A DNA stretch of 64,000 bases from Coptis chinensis (lineage: Eukaryota > Streptophyta > Magnoliopsida > Ranunculales > Ranunculaceae). The stretch's first letter is position 1. Each line of letters begins with the position of its first letter. The stretch spans positions 15,163,501 through 15,227,500 of the forward strand of contig CM027382.1 in the NCBI GenBank assembly GCA_015680905.1, written 5' to 3'. The notes beneath the pieces were generated by a model that saw only the letters and a program-made list of their open reading frames with translations, made no database searches and was not told the origin of the DNA. This document shows positions 38,448 through 47,140 of this stretch, piece by piece. The position numbers and the translations under genes were made by a program.

Positions 38448-38746
38448 ACTTGTTTTTACTTTTTTTTTTTTTTGGAACAAATGTATGTATGAGTACCCTA
38501 TATGTATTTTGGGTTGTACTGAATGTTTTTGGTGGTTGTTATCAGGTTTTGGAAACATAGATTTGTTATTAGGTTTTGGAAACATAGATTTGTTATTAGG
38601 AACATATGTAATCATGTTGGTTTAAGTCAAATTCAGAAACGTCATTGTGCATTCAGAATTCAAAAGCCATTATGCATTATCAAACTGAAAAACCCAAACC
38701 CAAAATACATTCATTTCATTTCAAATAGCAGTACATCCATTACAAC

Positions 38747-39236
38747 TTAGGGTGCAAACCCTAAAGACTTAACAAGGGCACATACATCTTCCACACTCCC
38801 TTCTACAATCAATTTAGAGGTACCCTCCACTGTTACTTTCACCTTCCCTCCTTCAGTGCCCACCTTGTCACTTTTCACAAGTGTTTCATGCCTTGCTTCA
38901 TTAAGTTCTTCATCTAGGAGATCAATCCATTTGAACGCAATGCATTTAGGCTGACTTTTGCACCTTAGAAACCTTTTACCAGTGTTTTTGCCTTGCTTAC
39001 AAAAAAATAGAGTCATTGTGTTTGATTTGCACAACACACATAAGTAGTTCAACCAACGATAGTCTCTCTTCATGTGGTCTATATCAGCACAAAGAAAGCA
39101 ACCCCCCTGTACCCAAAATGCAAAACAAAAAGGGTAAATATCAATACCTTTATCATTCTTCAAAAAACCCAAATTTCCTTGAGATGGTCAAATTCTTTAC
39201 CTGTTTAGATGATTCGCCTTCTTCCCCTCCTCCCAT
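38747..39236 (-). CDS. GRF-type zinc-finger gene carried by the MULE
   Basis: Exons 39201-39236 and 38747-39106 (minus), spliced at CAG/GTAAAG and GTACAG, give 131 residues from MGGGEEGESSKQ. The centre reads MTLFFCKQGKNTGKRFLRC followed by KCIAFKWID, the shape of the GRF zinc finger (aromatic-Cys...Gly-Arg-Phe-type core, then Cys and a W-x-D end), although the first metal-ligand pair is irregular. The C-terminus is Val/Lys-rich without known domain. It lies convergent to the transposase and ends about 300 bp from its stop; the start is close to the right inverted repeat, which may supply the promoter. Small GRF-finger genes occur with plant MULEs; its role in transposition is unknown. No break is seen. 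Confidence 0.7.
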
Positions 39237-39615
39237 TTCGTCCCGATATTGAGAGAGATTGTTAGATTTTGAGAGAGCTCGATTGTTAGAGAGCCAGAGA
39301 GATCGAGAGATTGTTAGAGTTGATATATTTGGAGGTTGACCCAATGACTTATACTTCTCCCAACAAGTATTTGTTTTCTACCACTGAGATTGTCCTCGAG
39401 TATAGTGGTGAGTGATGATGGATTGTATTAAAAAAAAAGGTTATGTATATATATATATATATATATATCAATGTACGGTTTGACTTAGTCAAATACGTTG
39501 ACTAACAGATTGAGACAGAAAAGTTGACAGAGTGTGACTAAAATCAAATATTTGAACTTCGTGTGACTAAACTCAAATATGCCCTATTATAGTGTGACGT
39601 ACTACAAAAAGACCC

Positions 39616-39939
39616 AATCTAAAATAACCACAACTTTACCTACAAAATGATTTAAAATCTAATCTTTTGTGCATATGATCTACTAACCATAAAGAACATC
39701 TTTACAAAAATTCAACTCATTTGATACCCTCTAACTTAGATAAAAATTAGACCTTTATTTAACGGTCTAGAAATTAGACCCTCTAACATATCTAACGGTC
39801 TAGAAATGTCTATATATTTCTAGACCGTTAGATATTTTTTCAAAAGTGGACAACAATTTTTATCTAAGTTAGAGGATATCAAACGAGTTTAATTTTTGTA
39901 GAGATGTATTTTATGGTTAGTAGATCATATATATATATA
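39616..39939. repeat. Foldback element copy 1, remainder
   Basis: Continues copy 1 after the MULE. It has inverted arms at about 39677-39748 and 39855-39926 (shared GATCTACTAACCATAAA and ACTTAGATAAAAATT) around a loop of about 106 bp. It ends in a TATATATA run before copy 2. The first nine bases are the right MULE target duplication. Confidence 0.8.
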
Positions 39940-40256
39940 GCCCGGCTCCTAAAATGACCTTAAATAAGTACCAAATCTAAAATAACCATAACTTCACCTA
40001 CAAAATGATTTAAAACCTAATCTTTTGTGCATATGATCTACTAACCATAAAAAACATCTCTACAAAAATTTAACTCATTTGATACCCTCTAACTTAGATA
40101 AAAATTGTTGTCCACTTTTGAAAAAATATCTAACGGTCTAGAAATGTCTAGTTTCGTTAGATATGTTAGAGGGTCTAATTTCTAGACCGTTAAATAACGG
40201 TCTAATTTTTATCTAAGTTAGAGGATATCAAACGAGTTGAATTTTTGTAAAGATGT
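39940..40256. repeat. Foldback element copy 2, loop inverted relative to copy 1
   Basis: Starts GCCCGGCTCCTAAAATGACC like copy 1 and has the same arms, but the loop between them is the reverse complement of the copy 1 loop (GTTGTCCACTTTTGAAAAAA comes first here and last, complemented, in copy 1). It borders directly on the outer part of the copia 5' LTR. Confidence 0.8.
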
Positions 40257-40337
40257 TGTCATGAACCGACTTAGTGCGCACGCGCCTTCATCATGTGCAA
40301 CTGAAGCGCACACGCGCGATCTATTTCTTCTCCCACA
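40257..40337 (-). repeat. Copia 5' LTR, outer part
   Basis: On the minus strand it starts TGTGGGAGAAGAAA, as does the 3' LTR at 48778, and keeps the GC-rich CGCGTGTGCGC segment. The five bases outside it, ATTAT at 40338-40342 (ATAAT on the minus strand), match the duplication after the 3' LTR at 49055-49059. Confidence 0.85.
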
Positions 40338-41082
40338 ATTATTTTAAGTGTTCAACTGAGTGCTGCTGCTTTATTAATTAGCACTAGTTGTCTGGACTTC
40401 ATTTCTTGGATGGCCTTGCTTTGAGTTGCAAGAGTAATATGCCCCCAAGAGGTCTTGCTTCGAATGCCTCTGCGCTGTCTGTAGCATTGTAGCAACATAA
40501 CTAAAATATGCACATTAGAACATCATCAACGCATTTCCATTTTTCATTGTGACACCCCAGCAGTTTTTGTACTTCAAAATTTCTAAAACCAAGGAAAGAA
40601 CCAGCGCGTTTTGGGCAAAATTTGGTTTTTAATTTTGGATGGGAATAGTTGTCCCGTCCAACATCTTGGGCCCAAAAAAATATAGCCAGTTTTAATTTGT
40701 TAATTTTAATTTTTTATTAAAAAAAATTGAAAAAGTTATAGATGGCAAAACTTGTCCCGTCCAACATCTTGGGCCCCACATACAAAATCGAGAAGTTTTA
40801 ATTTTTTATTAAAAAAAAAAGGAAAAAATCTTGGACGGGACAACTTGTCCCGTGCGAGTCATTTCTATATTTCTGACGAATTTGGTTTCGGATTTGACAA
40901 TTGTTAAAATAAAAACGATGATTTGGCGGTCGTTGGTGACGAAAATTGCCAAATAAATTGTCAACTGTCACATTGGAAATGGATTATAACAATGCGTTGA
41001 TGATGTTATTAGGGATAAAGGATAGAGTTGAGCCATCACTCTACTTTAGTATTGGGAATTTGCATTCCCTTTTTCATTAGTC
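40338..41082. other. Spacer between the Tat and copia insertions
   Basis: This 745-bp stretch is what lies between the two insertion sites. It contains the MITE-like unit at 40519-41007 and otherwise no recognisable gene. The copia TSD ATTAT occupies 40338-40342. Confidence 0.5.
40519..41007. mobile_element. MITE-like unit of 489 bp
   Basis: Imperfect terminal inverted repeats of about 38-42 bp (AACATCATCAACGCATT at the left; its complement at the right, both leading to a TGTGACA word) enclose AT-rich non-coding DNA. ATTAG flanks both sides (40514-40518, 41008-41012). Inside, the words TTGTCCCGTCCAACATCTTG recur in two copies about 110 bp apart, followed by an inverted third. The superfamily is unclear; a 5-bp duplication is unusual for MITEs. 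Confidence 0.5.
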
Positions 41083-41087
41083 AGACT

Positions 41088-41520
41088 TGTGATGTCTAAG
41101 AACACTTTTCTTAAGTATTCTAAGATCACACAACCTTACTAATGAATCAGAATGAATGGGAAGAGTGAATGAAGAAATTGAATCAAAGTTTTATTGATTG
41201 GCAATAAATGTTTACAATCTCTCTTTCTCTCTGTTTCTCTCTCCTGTTTTTACAATTTTTTAGAATCTGGATTGAATGAAAAAACTCCTTCCTTTCTGAT
41301 GCCCTTCTAGTCTTTATATAGTGTCTCATTTGGCCTGGATCCAATCAATCTTTGACACGTGTCACTTGCCTTTCTTTTTTGTTTCCCGCTTTGTACCTGC
41401 AACATAATTTGAACACCCACGAGATTTACCGAGATATTGGCCTTTTTTTTTATGCCAATATCTCTAGTTTTTAAAAAATCAAAACGAACATGTTTATAAG
41501 TACGATATTTGCCTACTACA
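41088..41520 (-). repeat. 3' LTR of the Tat element, inverted
   Basis: On the minus strand it runs from TGTAGTAGG (41520) to GACATCACA (41088), 433 bp, homologous along its length to 23434-23860. It is the 3' LTR because a polypurine tract adjoins its start (41521-41534) and no primer-binding site follows its end. Directly outside is AGTCT (minus strand, 41087-41083). Confidence 0.9.
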
Positions 41521-41534
41521 TCGCCCCCTCTCGA
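41521..41534 (-). promoter_or_regulatory. Polypurine tract of the Tat element
   Basis: Minus strand TTTCGAGAGGGGGCGA abuts the LTR start. Such a purine run primes plus-strand DNA synthesis and marks this LTR as the 3' one. Confidence 0.75.
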
Positions 41535-42213
41535 AATTTTGAAATTTCCTTTGAAATTTCAACTTTTCGAGAAGAAATTAAACCAAATAACGGATATGAA
41601 AACTATCGGGCCCAAACAAACACCTGATCCAATATTTCAAAATAAATAAATTTAAACATCTTTAGCTTCTTCAGTACACTTCCTAAATACATAATTTCTT
41701 TAGATTCTTCATTACGCCTCCAAATACCTAAAAAAAAACTCAAGTTTTCTTCTTCTTTAACTTCCCAGAACTCATCTCTCTTGCAATCCATAAAGTATGT
41801 TATTTCATCCTGCACTTTATTAATCTTTCTAACACACGCATTGATATACTTGCTATATTTTGTCTTAGTTTTATTTGCTTACATTTGAATCACTTAATTT
41901 TGCATGTCTGCATGTACTAATGCTTATGTAATGGCATATATTACTACCTTGAACTTCCAAATATATAAAAGTTTGAATCTTTTTATTCCTACCTTAGTTT
42001 TTATCTTTTTGTTTGTTCTGGCTTGACTATCGACATGTATCACAATATTCCCTATATCACTTTATTCCGATACAACTATATTCATTTGTATCTCTAATGA
42101 CTTATATCGGCTTTGCCGATACTACAATACTATGCGGCTAATAATATTATAAATATTGAAATACCGATATTAAAAATACCTTTGTCCCTCCTTTTTTGTG
42201 TATAGTCATCTTA

Positions 42214-44639
42214 ATGGCCAGTGAAGATATCATCTCTGATGCTAGTCTCCCTTCTGAGGATACCATATCGGATAGCATTCTTTCTGACGATATTATTTCT
42301 GACGATAGACCTTTTAGTCACAACTTTGCTTCAACTTCAAGCAATAACTCTCGCCCTTTATTACTTGGGACCTATCTTATGTTGTAGAAGGTATTCCATG
42401 CCATCATTTTGCAACCACTGATTTTGAATCTGAACGTGATACCATAGAAGATACCAGCCGATAGAGATCTGGTCTTTGCAATTTCTTTATTAAACGACCC
42501 AATCTATCGTTAGTTCAAACCACCTATCAAATTCCTTCTTCACTTTATCTACAACACTATGATGGTACTCGGGCTTTTACTCAATGCTAGAGCGGTACGA
42601 AGAATGGAATCATTATTACTGTCGGCCAACTCGCTGCTGGTCTGAGATTTCCTCTATCCACCCTTGATCGTGAAGTAATGAACCATTTAAATATTTCTCC
42701 TGGTCAGGGTAGTGGTAATTTCTGGTGGCTGAGGTTTGTATGTAATTATTATAACAGCCACCTTTCTCCCGATAACTATGTTGCTGATTGTATTAGGTTA
42801 TCCGATATTCTTATGCATTATAGATTCTATGAAAAGATTATCGGATACTTTTATCCCAAAAAACATACCCAACGAAACATTAAGGGTATTCTTAGGAAAA
42901 ACCGCAATAGCGACAAACAGTGGACCCAGTATCCTATTGTTGTTTTAGGTAACTGGGAAAGTTCCGATAGACCAGCAAATCCCCCTTTGAAACATCAAGT
43001 CTTCATTCCCACAAGTATGTCCTTCCCTTTCCTTTGTTTTCCTTCTTCAGCCCTCAGAATCCTTTATCTAATTTCCCTCTCATGTGCGTCTTTTCAGTAC
43101 TTCTACCTCATTTTGCCAAAGCTCGTGGCAATTCTGACAGAGTATTGAGGCTTTTAGAATGAACTAAAGCCGATGTTGATATTAAAATGGGTGCCGATAA
43201 AGAAGGGAATCCTAGGGTTACTGTTCATTTGCTCGATATCTCCCACTATCGGGCACCTCTTTATGTTCTCAAACATCGAGCTCTTCAAAAAATGGGTCAG
43301 TTGCCAACTCCCCTCACTCTCCTTTAAACGACTCCTCAGACGATCTACCCTTTATTATATCTTCCTTTACCTTGCACGAATTGCCTCCCACACTTCCCAA
43401 AAGCTTCTATGATTATCTAGATAACACTTGTACCATGACTCCCAATCTTTTCCCTGATATTAAAAAAGAAGTTTCTAATTTTTATGAATATTCGATATTG
43501 GAAAATATATTTAATTAACATCTTTTATTGTACATAGATATGGCTCCTCGAATGCCGATGAATGCCAACGCTGGTCGTTATTTATCTGAGAAAGGGAAAA
43601 AGAAAACACCAAATCTCTCCTCTAAAACCCCTGCTGCTGATAAACAACTTGCTCCCCCTTCCATCCCTACTAATCCTCCTACTACTCCTAAAAATCATCC
43701 TCCCTCTGCATCCCAACCCAATACCTCCAATCCCCCTCCAACTACTAATGCCTCTTCTAAAAAAAGAAAAACTCCCTCATGGGGTGAAAGTAGTCTTCCG
43801 ATGGTCAACACCTTCACTCCTTTTCATCCGCCGATACTCATGAAATCTTTAAACTTGAATTTTACCTTGCTGATAGCAGCCCTATCCCTTTAACTGCCTC
43901 TCTTTTCGAAGATACTCATAAGACTGAACTAGGTGTTGCTTTAGCCAGCAGCTTTATTCTTCCGAAAGACAAAATTGCTGCTCTCAACATTGACTCCTCC
44001 GAACGGCTTATCGAGTATTTCGACCATATAGAGAAGGTACTTATATCTTGTCTTCTTTTATTTCATACCAATTTTGTCTTTTTACTTTGTACTTATCTAT
44101 TTTGGATATTCTTATAGGCGAAAGCACTTGCCATGGCATAATTTGATCTACTTCATAAGCAAGAATGCGAAATCGGGCGCATTAGAAAAACCCTGACTAC
44201 CCAGCGATTAGAATTCGACCGATTATCCCAAGAAATCACTAGGTTTCGAAAGGAAATTAGTCAACTAACGGTTGCTATGAAACAACAATCTGAGAAAACC
44301 GAAAAACGTTATCGATAAAGAAGTTGATCATGCCGAACTTCGAAGAAAATGATTGATGATTTTGCTGCCGAAAAGATAGAGAAGTGTGGAGGCCTCTCAA
44401 GGCTGCGATCTTTGAATTCAATAATGTCATGACAACTATTAATTCCCTTGGTGATAAGTTTGGATATCTGCAAGCCTTTTGTTCCCTGTAACATCCTTAG
44501 GGAAAACAATATGCTTTCGGATGATGAAGATGAAGATGCAAATCGTGGGTGATACCACCCCGAGCTTCCACCTGATGCTACTCCAACTACTGAGGCCACC
44601 TTATCTGATGTTGATGCACTTCTGAACAATCCTCTTTAA
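42214..44639 (+). pseudogene. Antisense gene of the Tat element (unknown product), decayed
   Basis: Lies opposite to the element's own sense direction, between pol and 3' LTR, where several Tat-lineage elements are known to carry an antisense frame. Visible pieces: an acidic, Ser/Asp-rich start (42214-42387), a globular segment with FWWLRFVCNYYNSHLSPDNY (42678-43015), a segment with IKMGADKEGNPRVTVHLLDI (about 43170-43300), a Pro/Ser/Thr-rich segment (43540-43830) and a helical, coiled-coil-like end (ECEIGRIRKTLTTQRLEFD, 44165-44318) continuing in another frame to 44639. Likely intron borders (TATAG at 42201-42205, GTAC near 44036, ATAG near 44118) suggest it was spliced. Several stops and frame changes make it a pseudogene. 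I do not know its function. Confidence 0.6.
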
Positions 44640-44771
44640 ACTATCCTCCTTTTGCTTCAAAACCATAATTTGCTAACACTATATATTTCTGGACTGTTCT
44701 AAATTCTTAGTTCCATTGATCTTTTGTTTTTGATACTTCACCATTATTTGTAATTTTCCCATATTTGCATT

Positions 44772-45412
44772 ATATCGGCAATACTTAGAATTAAACCAAA
44801 AGAAAATGCAATTTTCGATATCCTCAACTAAAATAATAGTATCGACGACCCTTAGAATTAAACCAGAAAGTCAATACCATTTTCGATATCCTCAACTAAC
44901 ATAATAATATCGGCGATACTTAGAATTAAATCAGAAAGAAAATACAATTTTCAATATCCTCAATTAAAATAATAGTATCGGCGATACTTAGAATTAAACT
45001 AGAAAGAAAATACCATTTTTGATATCCTCAAATAACATAATAGTATCGGCGATACTTAGAATTAAATCAGAAAGAAAATACAATTTTCGATATCCTCAAC
45101 TAACATAATAGTATCGGCGATACTTAGAATTAAACCAGAAAGAAAATACCATTTTTGATATCCTCAATTAAAATAATAGTATCGGCGATACTTAGAATTA
45201 AACCAGAAAGAAAATACCATTTCGATATTCTCAACTAAAATAATAGTATCGGCGACACTTAGAATTAAACCAGAAAGAAAATACCATTTTCGATATCCTC
45301 AATTAAAATAATAGTATCGGCGATACTTAGAATTAAACCAGAAAGAAAATACCATTTTCGATATCCTCAACTAAAATAATAGTATCGGTGATACTTAGAA
45401 TCAAATCAGTCT
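44772..45412. repeat. Tandem array A in the Tat element, about 10 units of 67-69 bp
   Basis: Units contain TATCGGCGATACTTAGAATT, a middle AAACCAGAAAGAAAATACCA and TTCGATATCCTCAACTAAAA. About ten copies stand head to tail with few differences. The array is non-coding and lies between the antisense gene and array B. Confidence 0.9.
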
Positions 45413-45519
45413 GCCAATTTATTTTTATCAAAGCACTACCACATACCTTTATTATCAAATGATCTTCCATGATTCCTTCTCTACGAATATCTTGCTCGAT
45501 AGCTATGATCTTTTTACGC

Positions 45520-46180
45520 CTGATATCTGCATTTGTTTTTGATATCAGGATTTCTTGACAATACGCCTGAAATCAACATTTCTGCCAATCCCAGGACTTT
45601 CTTATGCCTGATATCTGCCACTGTTTTTTATATCAGGTCTTTTTGACAATATTCCCGATGTCAACACGTCTACCGATACTAGGACTTCTTATGCCTAATA
45701 TCAACATTTCTGTCAATATTAGAACTTTTGACAATATGCCTGATATCAACACGTTTGTTGATATCAGGACTTCTTACGCCTAATGTCAACATTTCTATCG
45801 ACATCAGGACTTCTTATGCCTGATATCTGCCTCTGTTTCTGACATCAGGACTTTTTGACAATATGCCTGATATCAATATTGCTACCAATATCAAGACTTT
45901 TTATGCCTGATATCTGCCTCTATTTCTGATATCAGGACTTTTTGACAATATGTCTTATATCAATATTGCTACCAATATCAGGACTTTTTATGCCTGATAT
46001 CTGCCTCTGTTTATGATATCAGGACTTTTTGACAATATGCCTGATATCAATATTGCTACCAATATCAGGACTTTTTATGCCTGATATCTGCATCTGTTTA
46101 TGATATCAGGACTTTTTGACAATATGCCTGATATTAATATTGTTACCAATATCAGGACTTTTTAACAATATGCATGATAT
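45520..46180. repeat. Tandem array B in the Tat element, GATATC-rich and palindromic
   Basis: About seven higher-order units of roughly 87 bp, each made of two halves: CCTGATATCTGC...GATATCAGGACTTTTTGAC and CCTGATATCAATATTG...AATATCAGGACTTTTTAT. Each half is itself an inverted repeat of the CCTGATATC type, so the array can form a row of hairpins. It ends within about 10 bp of the right inversion junction. Confidence 0.85.
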
Positions 46181-46189
46181 CGCCTTATT

Positions 46190-47140
46190 TTAATGGTTCC
46201 TCAAGCTTTAACAGCTGCCCCCTCACTCTACTACACTCCCCCACTTCAACCAATCCTCAATTCACCACATAAACAACCGAAAAACAGTTCAACACCTTTT
46301 ACTGGAGAGTTTGGGCGAGCCGCCATTAACAACATCCAAGGTTCAGCAACCCCCATCCTTCAGTACACGACCCAATCATAGTTAAATCAACACACTTCAC
46401 CCATCCCCACGGTTTCACCATCGATTTCAATCTCGACAGTTTAACCATCGACCGCTCACCCTCCACCAAATCGCGAAGATGCCATTGATGAACCGTGCAA
46501 GCTTCACAGCCACCCCCAAGTTTCAATCCCGACAACACCCCATCCAAGCTCAACAACCAACTTCAAATACTACACCCCCGACATCAATCAACAAATTCCA
46601 AGCCACAGTAAAGAAAAAGAGTGCAAACAGAGAAACAGAGAAACATGACGATTTCTATAGGTTGGGCTTTAACTGCCCTTAACGGGCCATAAAGCTTCGA
46701 CAGCCAATTCCGAGTTTTGGAGGTAACGATTTATCAATACAACAAGAGGAAAAATTATTGACAGAAAGCGTACATAAAAAAAATACGTTTAATGGAAGCA
46801 AAACTCGACAAAGAAAGAAAGCTTAGATCATTCCGTGCTTTGGTGAAATAGGTAAAAAGTAGTTACTCACCTTAATAAAAATCTCCATGAATCCTTTTCG
46901 TCTGATTCGTTGCGCTCCCCACACTCGAGCAAACAAGCCGCCTCCATTTTTATTATTTTATTCTCTAAAAACCCTATTCTCTATAACAATGTGATTATAT
47001 ACTTGGGTTTGAAACCCAAGCCCAACACAAACTCGGGCCCAGAAACCAAGCCCACATATCCCAAATCCAATCCAATCAAATATTAAATAAATAATTAAAT
47101 TAATTAATAAATAAATACGTATTTTAAATACGGGCGTACA
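46190..47140 (-). mobile_element. 5' part of the split solo LTR, second half
   Basis: Read on the minus strand it starts TGTACGCCCGTATTT at 47140 and continues through an AT-rich start, a transcript-leader-like part (GGGCTTGGGTTTCAAACCC) and ends near 46190 against the Tat element. Its partner is 29673-30972. The flank AGTAT (47141-47145) equals ATACT on the minus strand, matching 30973-30977. Total reassembled size would be about 2.2 kb. The start and end words resemble those of the solo LTR at 54754-58449. Confidence 0.65.

Larger units (their letters stand above)
33971..39615. mobile_element. Mutator-like element (MULE), 5645 bp, intact ends and 9-bp TSD
   Basis: Terminal inverted repeats of about 246 bp (33971-34216 and 39370-39615) begin GGGTCTTTTTGTAGTACGTC. 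The perfect 9-bp duplication AATCTAAAA flanks it (33962-33970, 39616-39624), which is diagnostic of Mutator-like transposition. Inside are a MuDR-type transposase gene on the plus strand and a GRF-type zinc-finger gene on the minus strand. It is nested in a foldback element that itself lies in the copia 5' LTR. Confidence 0.93.
41535..46189 (-). mobile_element. Tat element, internal 3' part (inverted half)
   Basis: Everything between the polypurine tract and about 46189 is assigned to the Tat element: the antisense gene, arrays A and B and AT-rich linkers. No gag or pol is present on this side; those are at 23986-29509 in the other orientation. The shared LTRs and the matching AGTCT flanks tie the two parts together. 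Confidence 0.8.

Noticed and set aside
23434-41520. Recombination between the two inverted Tat LTRs as the cause of the inversion
   Set aside because: Exchange between the LTRs would put the breakpoints inside them; the broken elements place the breaks at about 29.67 and 46.19 kb.
44772-46180. Regular repeats resembling a CRISPR array
   Set aside because: Units are contiguous without unique spacers, the DNA is plant nuclear and lies inside a retroelement, and no cas-like genes exist.
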